A stretch of 64,000 nucleotides of DNA from Lacicoccus alkaliphilus DSM 16010 (lineage in GTDB: Bacteria; Bacillota; Bacilli; Staphylococcales; Salinicoccaceae). The notes beneath the pieces are model-generated. The model saw nothing but the letters and a program-made list of their open reading frames with translations, was not told where the DNA came from and did not search any database. Below, piece by piece: positions 17,148 to 26,835 of this stretch. The DNA is taken from NCBI RefSeq assembly GCF_900142805.1, contig NZ_FRCF01000004.1:62001-126000 (forward strand), given 5' to 3'. The position numbers were made by a program, and so were the translations under genes. Within the stretch, counting starts at the first letter, position 1; every line of letters starts with the position of its first letter.

Positions 17148-18185
17148 TTGGGTATTTACATGGAAAAAGCGATCGCAATGGCAAAAATCCCAGATGGCCA
17201 GACGCGCCGCAATCCGCCGGTCGGTGCCGTCATCGTAAAAGACGGTATGGTGATCGGGGCGGGCAGCCATCTCGCGATGGGGACGGATCATGCGGAAGTG
17301 CGTGCAATCAAATCATGCATCACCGACCCCGCGGGCGCGGACATCTACGTCACGCTGGAGCCGTGTTCGCATCACGGCAGGACGCCGCCGTGCACGGATG
17401 CCATCAAAAAAGCCGGGCTCAAAAGAGTGTTTTATGCGGTGCAGGATGAAAACCCGAAAGTCTCCGGACATGAAGTGCTGGAGGCGGACGGTATCCATGC
17501 AGAACATCAGCCGCATCATGAAGCGGACGCACTTTACGAGATGTTCTTCACCCACCTGTCGGCCGGGCGGCCGATGGTCACTTTGAAGGGTGCAATGAGC
17601 CTCGACGGCAAGATGGCGCTCGATGACGGCACAAGCAAATGGATCACCGGCGGGTCCGCACGTGAAGACGTGCAGCACCTGCGTCATTCACATGATGCGA
17701 TACTCATCGGCGGCGGCACGCTGATGCGTGATGATCCGAGGTTGACTGCAAGGATCGAGGGTGGGGGGAATCAACCGAAACCCATCATCCTGCTTGGAGA
17801 GCGGGTGCTTACAGAGGGATTGAACCTTGAGAAGCATCCGGAGAAGCCGCTCATCTTTACATCGAATGAGGAGAACCTTAAATTCGATAATATTTACGAT
17901 GTTGAATACGGCAATTTTTCATACGAGGAAATATTGAAGAAATTATACATTGATTACGATATCGGCAGTGTGCTGGTTGAAGGCGGGAGCCGGATACATA
18001 CTGCCCTCATCAGCAGAGGACTTTACGACCAGATGATTTTATACATTGCCCCGAAATTATTTGGCAGGTCACGGCATGAGTTGTTTCAAGATGCCCTCAG
18101 CGGCATGGGAGAAACGATTGAGCTGGAGCTTGCAGACGTCGAAAAACTCCGGTCGGATTTAAAATTGACTTACAGGAGGAATTAG
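17148..18185 (+). CDS. ribD: Bifunctional riboflavin deaminase/reductase RibD
   Basis: 345 aa. The N-terminal deaminase has the zinc site HAEVRAI and the CSHHGRTPPC loop. The C-terminal reductase begins near residue 145 (VTLKGAMSLDGKMA) and holds the NADPH-binding VEGGSRIHTALI. It performs two steps from the GTP cyclohydrolase product toward the ribityl-aminouracil intermediate. TTG 17148 has AGGAGG 5 bases upstream. A longer frame back to 17055 runs through the terminator and is not used. First gene of ribD-ribE-ribBA-ribH. Confidence 0.94.
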   Translation: MGIYMEKAIAMAKIPDGQTRRNPPVGAVIVKDGMVIGAGSHLAMGTDHAEVRAIKSCITDPAGADIYVTLEPCSHHGRTPPCTDAIKKAGLKRVFYAVQDENPKVSGHEVLEADGIHAEHQPHHEADALYEMFFTHLSAGRPMVTLKGAMSLDGKMALDDGTSKWITGGSAREDVQHLRHSHDAILIGGGTLMRDDPRLTARIEGGGNQPKPIILLGERVLTEGLNLEKHPEKPLIFTSNEENLKFDNIYDVEYGNFSYEEILKKLYIDYDIGSVLVEGGSRIHTALISRGLYDQMILYIAPKLFGRSRHELFQDALSGMGETIELELADVEKLRSDLKLTYRRN

Positions 18186-18815
18186 ATGTTTACAGGTTTG
18201 ATTGAAGAAAAAGGAAGAATGGAAGAAATCAGAAGTTCAGAGGAAGATACGGAAATGAAAATCACACACATGACGCTCGATGACATCAAAGAAGGTGATT
18301 CGATCGCCGTTAACGGTGCTTGCCTCACGGCATATGATATCAGTCCGGGGTCATTCAAGGTGACGATGATCAATGAAACGAAACGAATCACGAGCCTTGA
18401 CGGCATACAGGCCGGTGACGCGGTGAACCTGGAGAGGGCAGTGAGGTTGTCGGACCGTCTCGGCGGCCATCTGGTCAGCGGCCATGTCGACGGCACCGGG
18501 GAAGTCACATCGCTGACGCATGACGGCAATGCTTTGGTCATGAAGGTGGAATGCCCGAAACGTCTGATGAAATATATGACAGATCAAGGTTCGGTGACGA
18601 TCGATGGTACGAGCCTCACATTATTCGAAGTCGATCGAGGATCGTCGGTCATCACGCTGAACCTCATCCCTGAAACGCTTGAACGTACGATATTATCGGA
18701 TAAGGTCATTGGCGATAAAGTGAACATTGAAGCGGATCAAATCGTAAAATATGTGGAGCATCTACTTAAGAATGGCGATGCAGATTTATTGAAAGCAGGT
18801 GGTCTGAATGTTTGA
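18186..18815 (+). CDS. ribE: Riboflavin synthase alpha subunit
   Basis: 209 aa with two lumazine-binding repeats: MFTGLIEEKG at the start with NGACLTA, and a second around DGTSLTLFEV. It joins two lumazine molecules into riboflavin. ATG 18186 directly follows the ribD stop, with AGGAGG 7 bases upstream. It overlaps ribBA by 8 bases. Confidence 0.95.
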   Translation: MFTGLIEEKGRMEEIRSSEEDTEMKITHMTLDDIKEGDSIAVNGACLTAYDISPGSFKVTMINETKRITSLDGIQAGDAVNLERAVRLSDRLGGHLVSGHVDGTGEVTSLTHDGNALVMKVECPKRLMKYMTDQGSVTIDGTSLTLFEVDRGSSVITLNLIPETLERTILSDKVIGDKVNIEADQIVKYVEHLLKNGDADLLKAGGLNV

Positions 18816-19980
18816 CTCCATTAAATCAGCGCTCGAGGATCTTAAACGGGGCGGCCTTGTCATCGTCGTCGATGATGAAGACAGGGAAAACGAAGGCGAT
18901 CTCGTCGGCATTGCGGAATATATGGGGCCTGAAGCAATCAATTTCATGGCGACCCACGGGCGCGGCCTGATCTGTGCACCGATCACGAAAGCAATAGCGG
19001 AAAAACTGGAACTGGCTCCCATGGCCGAAAACAACAGTGACCCCCACGGCACTGCATTCACAGTATCCATCGACCATACTTCGACGACCACAGGCATCAG
19101 TGCTTTTGAGCGTTTCGACACGATACAGGCATTGATCGATGATGACACCCGGGCGGCCGACTTCAACACACCCGGTCATATATTCCCGCTCGTTGCAAAG
19201 GACGGCGGTGTCCTGGAAAGGATGGGGCATACCGAGGCGGCGGTCGACCTGAGCAGGCTGGCCGGTGCGAAGGCTGCAGGTGTCATCTGTGAAATCATGA
19301 ATGACGACGGAACGATGGCCAGGGTGGATGACTTGAAGACATACAAGGAAAAACACGGGCTGAAGATGATCACGATAGAAGATTTGAAGGCGTATATATC
19401 CTCATACCACCGGATGATGCTGGACAGCACAGTCAATATGCCGACGAAATACGGGCGATATAAAATGTTCGGTTTCAAAGACAGGGTGACCGGGGAGGAG
19501 CATATCGCGCTGCTGCATGGGAAAGTGCATCCGAATATGAATGTGAGGATCCATTCGGAATGCCTGACAGGTGATGTTTTCCACAGTGAAAGATGTGATT
19601 GCGGGGAACAGCTGGACCTGGCGATGAAGATCACAAGCGAAGAAGATGGTGTCATCCTGTATATGCGTCAGGAAGGCAGGGGCATCGGACTGTTGAACAA
19701 GTTGAAAGCTTACGAACTGATCGAGCAGGGATATGACACGGTGACGGCTAATGCCCACCTTGGGTTTGATGCAGACCTCAGGACTTACGAAGCGGCAGCC
19801 GGCATGCTGAAGGCACTCGGACTTCATCATGTCACCCTGCTGAGCAACAACCCCGCCAAAGTGTCCGGGCTTGAAAATGAGGGGATACAGGTCACCAGGC
19901 GCAGTCATATCATCGAAGCGAACGTCAATAACGCCGACTACTTGAATATCAAGGAAAAGAAGCTCGGCCATCAGTTATAG
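18808..19980 (+). CDS. ribBA: Bifunctional DHBP synthase / GTP cyclohydrolase II RibBA
   Basis: 390 aa. The N-terminal part (1 to about 200) makes dihydroxybutanone phosphate from ribulose 5-phosphate; [11 protein letters not shown] holds the metal-binding acids. The C-terminal part is GTP cyclohydrolase II, with zinc cysteines in [18 protein letters not shown] and the RQEGRGIGL motif. Both first committed precursors of riboflavin are made here. The length is typical of fused RibBA. Confidence 0.96.
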   Translation: MFDSIKSALEDLKRGGLVIVVDDEDRENEGDLVGIAEYMGPEAINFMATHGRGLICAPITKAIAEKLELAPMAENNSDPHGTAFTVSIDHTSTTTGISAFERFDTIQALIDDDTRAADFNTPGHIFPLVAKDGGVLERMGHTEAAVDLSRLAGAKAAGVICEIMNDDGTMARVDDLKTYKEKHGLKMITIEDLKAYISSYHRMMLDSTVNMPTKYGRYKMFGFKDRVTGEEHIALLHGKVHPNMNVRIHSECLTGDVFHSERCDCGEQLDLAMKITSEEDGVILYMRQEGRGIGLLNKLKAYELIEQGYDTVTANAHLGFDADLRTYEAAAGMLKALGLHHVTLLSNNPAKVSGLENEGIQVTRRSHIIEANVNNADYLNIKEKKLGHQL

Positions 19981-19991
19981 GAGGAATTGAA

Positions 19992-20459
19992 ATGAATATC
20001 ATTCAGACAGGCATGACAGGTGAAGGATTAAAGATCGCCATCGTTGCAGGAAGGTTCAATGATTTTATTACGGACAGGCTGATTGCAGGTGCGGAAGGTA
20101 CACTGACCGCCCATGGTGTGGAGGGTGGGGACATCGACCTCGCCTACGTGCCGGGTGCATTTGAAATCCCACTCGTTGCGAGGAATCTGGCCGGATCAGG
20201 CAAATATGACGCGGTCATCGGCCTCGGCTGTGTCATCCGGGGCAGCACCACCCACTACGATTATGTATGCAGCCAGACAGCATCCGGCATCATGGAAGCC
20301 GGTCTCTCGACGGATGTGCCGGTGATCTTCGGTGTCATCACGACTGAAACGATCGAGCAGGCGATAGAGCGCGCAGGGACGAAACTCGGGAACAAGGGAG
20401 CGGACGCTGCCGGTGCAGCGATCGAAACGGCGAACCTGCTTAAAGAAATAAAGTCATAA
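19992..20459 (+). CDS. ribH: 6,7-dimethyl-8-ribityllumazine synthase
   Basis: 155 aa. VPGAFEIPL is the substrate-binding loop, and the [15 protein letters not shown] block includes the catalytic histidine. It condenses the RibBA and RibD products and usually forms 60-subunit shells. Eleven bases after ribBA with ribosome site TAGGAGG. No clear hairpin terminator follows. Confidence 0.96.
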   Translation: MNIIQTGMTGEGLKIAIVAGRFNDFITDRLIAGAEGTLTAHGVEGGDIDLAYVPGAFEIPLVARNLAGSGKYDAVIGLGCVIRGSTTHYDYVCSQTASGIMEAGLSTDVPVIFGVITTETIEQAIERAGTKLGNKGADAAGAAIETANLLKEIKS

Positions 20460-20528
20460 AATGGCTATAAACTTAAGGTGCGGTCCATTTCACAAGATGC
20501 TATAGTTGTGAAGAAAGGAGTGCTTTAA

Positions 20529-20945
20529 ATGCAGATAAAGACTTTATTATTGGGGGCATTTGCAAGTATCATACTTGTGGGATGCGGGAATGGTGAAGAA
20601 TCTACCGGGCTTGGAGAAATGGATCATGATGCGCCCGAGTCCGATGAAATGAGGACCCTGGAAGTCGAACTTGCCACGCCTGACCATATTATGGCCGGCG
20701 ACACCGAAGTGTTGACAGCCTATGTCACGTCGAATGATGAGGATGTCACCGATGCCGACCATGTGATGTTTGAAATTCAGGACGAGGGAGGCGACACGGT
20801 GGAAGAGATCGAGGCAGATCATTCAGGTAACGGAGAGTACACCGTGGAGTACACATTCGAGGAGCCGGGTACGTACACAGTCATATCACATGTGGATGCA
20901 TACTCACTGCACACGATGCCCGACTCGGAAGTTATTGTCGAATAG
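20529..20945 (+). CDS. YtkA-like domain lipoprotein
   Basis: 138 aa. A lipoprotein signal peptide ends in LVGC (cysteine about residue 18), followed by an acidic linker. A small beta-sandwich of the YtkA/FixH type follows, with LEVELATPDHIMAGDTEVLTA and the closing GEYTVEYTFEEPGTYTV pattern. Two late histidines (SHVDAYSLHTM) suggest metal, perhaps copper, handling, as in other YtkA-like proteins; that is inference. An extended -10 (TGCTATAGT, -10 at 20501-20506) gives it its own promoter. Confidence 0.75.
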   Translation: MQIKTLLLGAFASIILVGCGNGEESTGLGEMDHDAPESDEMRTLEVELATPDHIMAGDTEVLTAYVTSNDEDVTDADHVMFEIQDEGGDTVEEIEADHSGNGEYTVEYTFEEPGTYTVISHVDAYSLHTMPDSEVIVE

Positions 20946-20963
20946 TCCTGGAAACATAAATCT

Positions 20964-20989
20964 GTGTAAACGGATGTTTGAATGGGTAT
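20964..20989 (+). promoter_or_regulatory. SigB-type promoter for the SDR-like gene
   Basis: GTGTAA (20964-20969), 14 bases, GGGTAT (20984-20989). This is close to the SigB consensus and 31 bases before the gene. The TATAAT at 20986-20991 might also be a SigA -10, but it lacks a good -35. Confidence 0.55.
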
Positions 20990-21020
20990 AATATTGGTAT
21001 CATAGTAGCAGGAGGTCAAA

Positions 21021-21704
21021 ATGGAACTGCATAACAAAACTTATATCATAGCCAATGCGACGTCGCCTCTTGGTTCTGATCTATCCAGGCACCTGGCGGG
21101 TGTCGGTGCAAATTTGATTCTGACAGGCTTGGACCATGTTGCATTGGATCAGCTATTGGAAGAAATACAGGAAGATTCACATGGGCAGCACAGTACAGTG
21201 ATGCTGCAGCAATCCAAGGAGATCGACTGGCTGAACGTGCTGTCTGAAATAGAGCAGGACTTCGATAGCCTGAACGGCATCATCCTGATCCATACGATAC
21301 ACAGTGAAAGCAAATCCATATATGATCTGACGTTCGAAGAATTCAACGAAGTGGTTTATGAACACGTCTGGGGCACTTATCTCGGCACAAGAGTGCTGCG
21401 CCCGCTGTTGAAAGATGAAAGTGAAGCAAAGATCATCAACGTGATCGAACCTTCTTTCGAAGAAGTCTATGAGCGCAACTTGTATTATACCGTGACCGGG
21501 GCCATCGAAGCACTGACGCATTCCACCGCAATCGAACTCAGCAAGGAAGACATCGATGTCTACGCACTCAGTTACAGGCCTTCATATAAGGAATCCATGG
21601 AAGATTCACTGGAGAGGGCCAATCCCCAGGCCATAGATACATTGATGGATATTTTATCGGGCAGTGACGACCAGCCCACCGGTGAGACGATAATCATCAA
21701 TTAA
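21021..21704 (+). CDS. SDR-family protein lacking the catalytic lysine
   Basis: 227 aa with the Rossmann-type layout of short-chain dehydrogenases. The N-terminal dinucleotide motif is weakened (ANATSPLGSDLS in place of TGxxxGIG). The active-site segment reads YYTVTGAIEAL, where normal enzymes have YxxxK, so the lysine is glycine. The usual catalytic serine region is NVIEPS. It is probably not an ordinary reductase. It lies between the YtkA-like lipoprotein and the iron importer with its own promoter and terminator. Ribosome site AGGAGG. Confidence 0.75.
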   Translation: MELHNKTYIIANATSPLGSDLSRHLAGVGANLILTGLDHVALDQLLEEIQEDSHGQHSTVMLQQSKEIDWLNVLSEIEQDFDSLNGIILIHTIHSESKSIYDLTFEEFNEVVYEHVWGTYLGTRVLRPLLKDESEAKIINVIEPSFEEVYERNLYYTVTGAIEALTHSTAIELSKEDIDVYALSYRPSYKESMEDSLERANPQAIDTLMDILSGSDDQPTGETIIIN

Positions 21705-21731
21705 AACTACCTTACCCAAGGTAGTTTTTTC
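21705..21731 (+). terminator. Terminator after the SDR-like gene
   Basis: AACTACCTT (21705-21713) pairs with AAGGTAGTT (21718-21726), then a T run. Confidence 0.88.
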
Positions 21732-21753
21732 TTGGGATCGTCAATCTTACAGC

Positions 21754-21781
21754 TTGAAAATCGCAATATACGGTGTATAAT
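21754..21781 (+). promoter_or_regulatory. sstABCD promoter
   Basis: TTGAAA (21754-21759), 16 bases, TATAAT (21776-21781). The Fur box starts 15 bases downstream of the -10. Confidence 0.75.
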
Positions 21782-21796
21782 ACTAATTATGATTGT

Positions 21797-21815
21797 ACTG
21801 ATAATCATTATCAGT
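21797..21815 (+). promoter_or_regulatory. Fur box of sstABCD
   Basis: ACTGATAATCATTATCAGT is a perfect 19-bp palindrome matching the Fur core (GATAAT, ATTATC). It covers the transcription start region, so iron-loaded Fur would repress. Confidence 0.92.
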
Positions 21816-21829
21816 TAAGGATGGTGGAA

Positions 21830-22798
21830 ATGGCACAGAAATTATTTCGTCTTGATGTATTGATTATCATACTTATAATCCTATCCATAATTTCAATGTT
21901 CATAGGAGTCATCCCACTATCAATTAACGAAATTTTCAGTTTATCGGAACAACAGCAGAACATACTGGCCAACAGCAGGTTTCCGAGAACGGTTTCCATC
22001 ATCATTGCGGGTGCATCACTGGCCGTCAGCGGCTTGATCATGCAGCAGCTGACCCGCAACAAATTCGTATCACCTACGACAGCTGGGACGATGGACTGGG
22101 CACAGCTTGGCATACTGCTCGGGATCATCTCATTTCCGGCGATCAATTTATTCGGCAGGCTGGCTTTCGCGCTGGTGCTTGCGATGTTCGGAACGCTGCT
22201 ATTCATGCAGATCATCACAAGGATAAAGCTCAAAGATGTGATTTTCGTTCCACTGATCGGCCTGATGCTCGGCGGTGTGGTTTCGAGTATAGCGACTTTC
22301 ATTGCGCTCAGGACGAATTCATTGCAGGCCATCTCCGGATGGATGCACGGCAGTTTTTCCACCGTCATATCCGGCAGGTACGAAATTCTATACATAAGTA
22401 TTCCATTGCTCATCATTGCGGTTTTATTTGCAAATCAGTTCACCGTTGCTGGTATGGGTGAAGATTTCTCGAAAAACCTTGGCATGAACTACACGAGGAT
22501 CCTGTACACCGGACTTTTCATCACAGCGGCGATTACGGCACTTGTCGTGGTCACTGTGGGCATGCTGCCTTTCCTCGGGCTGATCATCCCGAACATCGTA
22601 TCGATGTTCAAAGGTGATCACCTTCAGAAGACGATATACCCCACTGCAGTGCTCGGTGCAATCTTCGTCATGTTCTGTGACATTTTAGGCAGGGTACTTA
22701 TTTATCCTTATGAAATATCGGTCGGTCTGATGATCGCGATATTCGGCAGCTTCATCTTCTTGTGGATGATATACAGGAGGGTGAAGACGAATGCTTAA
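21830..22798 (+). CDS. sstA: Iron-siderophore ABC transporter permease SstA
   Basis: 322 aa FecCD-type permease with eight to ten membrane helices. Family marks are the RFPRTVSIIIAGASLAVSG start, PTTAGTMDWAQLG, and GMLPFLGLIIPNIV near the end. With SstB it forms the channel of an importer known in S. aureus to take up catechol and catecholamine iron complexes. ATG 21830 is used (GGATGG upstream); ATG 21821 is possible, while the frame extending back to 21773 crosses the Fur box. It overlaps sstB by 8 bases. Confidence 0.9.
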   Translation: MAQKLFRLDVLIIILIILSIISMFIGVIPLSINEIFSLSEQQQNILANSRFPRTVSIIIAGASLAVSGLIMQQLTRNKFVSPTTAGTMDWAQLGILLGIISFPAINLFGRLAFALVLAMFGTLLFMQIITRIKLKDVIFVPLIGLMLGGVVSSIATFIALRTNSLQAISGWMHGSFSTVISGRYEILYISIPLLIIAVLFANQFTVAGMGEDFSKNLGMNYTRILYTGLFITAAITALVVVTVGMLPFLGLIIPNIVSMFKGDHLQKTIYPTAVLGAIFVMFCDILGRVLIYPYEISVGLMIAIFGSFIFLWMIYRRVKTNA

Positions 22799-23750
22799 AG
22801 ACTATAAAAACAAGCTCCTTCTGGGGCTGGCCATTGCGGCGCTCCTCGTCACAGGCTTTTACATGCTGTACCAGATCGACATGGATATATTTTTCTATCA
22901 GGCACCATCGCGCATCCGGCGTATACTGGCAATCATCATAGTCGGTGTCGCCATAGCGGTTTCGACGGTCATTTTCCAGACCATCGTAAAAAACAGGATT
23001 TTGACACCTTCGATAATGGGGCTTGATTCCGTCTACGTATTCATTCAGACGACGATCGTGTTCCTGGCGGGTGTGGGTTCTCCTCTGCTTTTGAACTCCC
23101 ACCTGAACTACTTCCTCAGTCTGACCCTGCTCACACTGTTCACACTTTTCGTGTTCAGGTACCTGTTCAGGCTGACGAGGAACAACATATTCATCCTGTT
23201 GCTGATCGGCATCATCCTTGGGACGTTTTTTGGGAACTTGTCGACATTCATGCAGCAGCTGATCAGCCCGGATGACTTCCTGGTGCTGCAGAATGCCTTG
23301 TTTGCATCTTTCAATGCGGTCAATGAGAACCTGATGGTCCTGACGGCCGTCATACTGGTGATCATGCTCATCATTGTATTCATGGATTTCCATTCCCTCG
23401 ATGTCCTCGCACTCGGCAGGGATGCAGCGATCAACCTCGGTGTCAATTACGACAGGAAAGTTTCACAGCTGCTCGTCATCATTGCAATACTCGTTTCGGT
23501 ATCGACAGCCCTTGTCGGCCCGATCATGTTCCTGGGTCTGCTCGTCGTGAACATCGCCCATGAACTTTTCAAAACATATAAACATGTATACCTTTTGATA
23601 GGGACATCATTGATCAGCATAATCGCGCTCATCATCGGGCAGATGATCGTTCAATTCGTTTTCCAGAACAGCGTGGAAATCAGTGTTATAATAAACTTGG
23701 TCGGCGGCGTTTACTTTATTTATCTAATGCTTAGGAGGGGACGCAAATGA
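22791..23750 (+). CDS. sstB: Iron-siderophore ABC transporter permease SstB
   Basis: 319 aa, the second FecCD-type permease. RIRRILAIIIVGVAIAVS and the ILTPSIMGLDS motif match the family, and GPIMFLGLLVVNIAHEL corresponds to the coupling region. It overlaps both neighbours, 8 bases with sstA and 4 with sstC. Confidence 0.9.
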   Translation: MLKDYKNKLLLGLAIAALLVTGFYMLYQIDMDIFFYQAPSRIRRILAIIIVGVAIAVSTVIFQTIVKNRILTPSIMGLDSVYVFIQTTIVFLAGVGSPLLLNSHLNYFLSLTLLTLFTLFVFRYLFRLTRNNIFILLLIGIILGTFFGNLSTFMQQLISPDDFLVLQNALFASFNAVNENLMVLTAVILVIMLIIVFMDFHSLDVLALGRDAAINLGVNYDRKVSQLLVIIAILVSVSTALVGPIMFLGLLVVNIAHELFKTYKHVYLLIGTSLISIIALIIGQMIVQFVFQNSVEISVIINLVGGVYFIYLMLRRGRK

Positions 23751-24556
23751 TTAGCGTCAAAGGAATCACAAAGCTGTACGGTGACAAAAAAGTGGTGGAT
23801 GATGTGTCATTATCGATCGCCAAAGGGAAGATCACTTCGTTGATCGGTCCGAACGGGGCAGGGAAAAGTACAGTCCTGTCCATGATTACACGGCTGCTGG
23901 ATAATGATTCGGGGGATGTGCTGCTGGAAGGTGAGAACATCTTCACACAGCCCAACAGTGAACTTGCAAAAAAGATATCCACTTTGAAGCAGTCCAATCA
24001 CCTTGAACTGAAGATCACCGTCCGTGAGCTGATTGCATTTGGACGTTATCCCTATTCAAAAGGGCGGTTGACCGAGACGGACAATGCGCTCATAGATGAA
24101 GCCATCAGATATATGGAACTCGGAGAATTTGAAGACAGGTTCATAGATGAACTTTCAGGCGGGCAGAGGCAGCGCGCATACATCGCAATGACGATCGCCC
24201 AGGATACGGAGTACATCTTCCTGGATGAACCGCTTAATAACCTGGATATGAAGCACTCGGTGCAGATCATGCAGATTTTAAGAAGGCTCGTCAGGGAGAG
24301 GAACAAGACGATCATCATCGTCATCCATGACATCAACTTTGCATCCTGTTATTCGGACAATATCGTGGCGCTCAAAGATGGCGAAGTCGCAGTCAGCGGA
24401 ACTAAAAACGAAGTGATCAAGAAAGAGATCCTTGAAGATATATATGAAATGGACATCAACATCGAATGCATCATGGGGCATCAGATCTGCATTTACTTCG
24501 ATGAACATGCCGATGCCACAGTGGATGATTTCGTCAAGGAACAGGCACAGATTTGA
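23747..24556 (+). CDS. sstC: Iron-siderophore ABC transporter ATPase SstC
   Basis: 269 aa. Walker A is GPNGAGKS, the Q-loop is LKQSN, the signature is LSGGQRQRAYIAMTIAQD, Walker B is YIFLDEPLNNLD, and the switch is VIHDINFA. It powers the SstAB permease. ATG 23747 overlaps the sstB stop (ATGA). Confidence 0.95.
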   Translation: MISVKGITKLYGDKKVVDDVSLSIAKGKITSLIGPNGAGKSTVLSMITRLLDNDSGDVLLEGENIFTQPNSELAKKISTLKQSNHLELKITVRELIAFGRYPYSKGRLTETDNALIDEAIRYMELGEFEDRFIDELSGGQRQRAYIAMTIAQDTEYIFLDEPLNNLDMKHSVQIMQILRRLVRERNKTIIIVIHDINFASCYSDNIVALKDGEVAVSGTKNEVIKKEILEDIYEMDINIECIMGHQICIYFDEHADATVDDFVKEQAQI

Positions 24557-24660
24557 TCTCCCATACTTTAAGGAGGTGGTGGACTGAATATCGAATGTAA
24601 TATAGTAGTAGTTTTTAGTGGGGGCTGAAAAATACTATTATTCGGAAAGAGGTAAGAGTT

Positions 24661-25749
24661 ATGAAGTTAAGAAGTTTATATATGATGTTGGCAATGGCAC
24701 TTGTACTGGTGCTTGGTGCCTGCGGAGACGCCGGAGAGGAAAGCGCTGCTTCTGAAGGTTCAGAAACGGATGAAGGCGCAGAATCCGAAGGCAGCACGGA
24801 TACGGTGACGTTCGACAATACGTTCCAGGTCTCCCCTGGCGACGGCGAAGACAGTTCAGCTGAAGGTGAAGAAGTTTCAGAAACGGTTGAAGTGACCAAA
24901 AATCCGGAAAAAGTGGCGATCTTCGACCTTGGTGTCGCTTCCACATTCCAGGCACTCGATGTACAGGAAAATATTGCAGGCTTACCTAAAGGTGAAGGTG
25001 ACACGTCTTTATCGGATGAATTATCAGAGTTCGATTCTGATGAGTACGCAAATCTCGGAGGACTGAAATCTCCGGACTTCGAAGAAATGGCAAGAATGCA
25101 GCCGGACCTGATTCTGATCAGCGGACGTCAGGCGACTGAGAATAACCTGACCGAGTTTGAAAGGGTGGCACCTGATGCAGAAATCGTTTATGTGGGTGCG
25201 GACAGCGCTGCATACTTTGAGGATATTGCGGAAATGACGAAGAAAATCGGTGAATTATACGAAAAAGAAGAGGAAGCCGATCAGCTTGTCGAGGATATGG
25301 AAACAAGGATTGATGATGTAAATGCGAAAGTTGCCGAACTGGAAGATGATTCAATCCTTTATCTTCAGACAAACGGAGAGAGAGGCGTTTCATTCCACGG
25401 ACAGGGTGGAAGGTTCAGTTACCTTTACGATACATTCGGCTTCAGTTCAGCCGATGAGTACGACGAAGAGACAGACAATCATGGTTCACAGGTGAACTAT
25501 GAATTCATCGCCAATGCAGATCCTGCAATCATGTTCGTCATGGACAGGGGCGCAGTGGCAGGCGGTGGAGAATCTACACCTGTGGATACACTGATCAACT
25601 CCACTACAGAATCTGCAAGTGCAGTTCAAAATGAAAATATCTTTGAGCTGGATCCATATGTATGGTATTTGAATGCCGGTGGTTATGATACTGCAATGGC
25701 ACAGATTGAGGAAGTGGAAGAAGCGGTGGATAATTTCACAGCAGAATAA
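24661..25749 (+). CDS. sstD: Iron-siderophore binding lipoprotein SstD
   Basis: 362 aa. The signal peptide ends in LGAC with the lipidated cysteine near residue 21. An unusually long acidic, serine-rich linker follows (to about 75), then a type III periplasmic-binding-protein fold beginning VAIFDLGVASTFQALD. It captures ferric catechol complexes for SstABC. Ribosome site AGAGGTAAGAG. It sits about 100 bases after sstC; that gap has an unused strong ribosome-binding sequence (24570-24577). The extended acidic linker suits a salt-adapted cell surface. Confidence 0.9.
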   Translation: MKLRSLYMMLAMALVLVLGACGDAGEESAASEGSETDEGAESEGSTDTVTFDNTFQVSPGDGEDSSAEGEEVSETVEVTKNPEKVAIFDLGVASTFQALDVQENIAGLPKGEGDTSLSDELSEFDSDEYANLGGLKSPDFEEMARMQPDLILISGRQATENNLTEFERVAPDAEIVYVGADSAAYFEDIAEMTKKIGELYEKEEEADQLVEDMETRIDDVNAKVAELEDDSILYLQTNGERGVSFHGQGGRFSYLYDTFGFSSADEYDEETDNHGSQVNYEFIANADPAIMFVMDRGAVAGGGESTPVDTLINSTTESASAVQNENIFELDPYVWYLNAGGYDTAMAQIEEVEEAVDNFTAE

Positions 25750-25754
25750 AAACG

Positions 25755-25790
25755 AAAAGGATGCGGTCACTGTGACCGCATCCTTTTTTA
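25755..25790. terminator. Bidirectional terminator between sstD and murB
   Basis: AAAAGGATGCGGTCAC (25755-25770) pairs with GTGACCGCATCCTTTT (25772-25787). Flanking A and T runs serve both genes. Confidence 0.92.
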
Positions 25791-25820
25791 ATCTCTAATG
25801 AAGATATACAATATCATACA

Positions 25821-26759
25821 TCACTTATGCCTGTCGGCCCGCTTATAAACAGGTTCGCCGATGACCCTCACTTCAGTGTCCAGCTCAATGCCATACTTCT
25901 CCTTCACGGAAGATTGTACGAAGTTGATCAACTCTTCATAGTCCCCGGCGGTGCCGTTATCCACATTCACCATGAAACCGGCGTGTTTTTTGGATACTTC
26001 CACCCCGCCGATCCTGTGGCCCTGAAGTCCGGCATCCTGAATCAGTTTTCCTGCAAAGTTGCCCGGCGGCCTTTGAAATACACTGCCGCATGAAGGATGT
26101 TCAAGAGGCTGTTTGCTCTCCCTGCGTTCAGTCAGATCATTCATCATCGCATTGATATCTTCAATATCACCTTCGGCCAGTCTGAATTTCGCTTCCAGGA
26201 TCACATAGTGGTTCTCCTGAATGTTGCTCCTGCGATATCCGAGCTCCAGCTCTTCGTTGGTCAAAGTCAGGAGTTCACCTTTTTCCGTCGCAACCGTAGC
26301 TTCAAGAAGGCAGTCCTTCACTTCACCGCCGTATGCACCGGCATTCATGTAGACTGCGCCACCGACACTGCCGGGTATACCGCATGCGAATTCCAGTCCG
26401 CTCAGCTTATTGTCCCGAGCAAACCGGGAAACTTCGATGATCGCCCGGCCACTGCCGACGCTGATGACGTCATCAGCCAGAGTCAGATGGGTCAGCTCCA
26501 GCAGGTTCAATACGATACCGCGGATACCGCCATCCCGGATGATGATGTTTGATCCATTCCCGAGGTAAGTCACCGGGATATGATTGTCATGACAGTACTT
26601 GAGCAAAGTGCTGACATCCTCAAAGTCCTTTGGGGTCACATAAAAATCAGCGGGCCCGCCTGTTTCTGTATAGGTGTAATTTTTTAACGGTTCATCGATT
26701 TTTATCGTCGAGTTGGTTAATTTCGTCTTTAAATCTTTCTCGATCTGAGTCTTATCCAC
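25821..26759 (-). CDS. murB: UDP-N-acetylenolpyruvoylglucosamine reductase
   Basis: 312 aa flavoprotein that reduces enolpyruvyl-UDP-GlcNAc to UDP-MurNAc in peptidoglycan synthesis. Marks: [31 protein letters not shown] (FAD loop), [38 protein letters not shown] with the catalytic serine, and [11 protein letters not shown] 26759 is chosen because AAGGGA stands 7 bases before it. The longer frame to TTG 26777 begins beyond that ribosome site. Confidence 0.95.
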   Translation of the reverse strand: MDKTQIEKDLKTKLTNSTIKIDEPLKNYTYTETGGPADFYVTPKDFEDVSTLLKYCHDNHIPVTYLGNGSNIIIRDGGIRGIVLNLLELTHLTLADDVISVGSGRAIIEVSRFARDNKLSGLEFACGIPGSVGGAVYMNAGAYGGEVKDCLLEATVATEKGELLTLTNEELELGYRRSNIQENHYVILEAKFRLAEGDIEDINAMMNDLTERRESKQPLEHPSCGSVFQRPPGNFAGKLIQDAGLQGHRIGGVEVSKKHAGFMVNVDNGTAGDYEELINFVQSSVKEKYGIELDTEVRVIGEPVYKRADRHK

Positions 26760-26773
26760 ACTAATAATTCCCT

Positions 26774-26835
26774 TCAAATATACGATTCAATTATACTATT
26801 CATCTCAAATATACGATTCAATTATACTATTCATC
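26774..26835 (-). repeat. Perfect 31-bp tandem duplication in the murB promoter region
   Basis: Bases 26774-26804 and 26805-26835 are identical. Each copy holds, on the minus strand, AGTATAATTG with a TATAAT -10 (26790-26795 and 26821-26826). The duplication therefore doubles the murB -10 element. The proximal copy would start transcription about 20-25 bases before the GTG. Confidence 0.9.
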
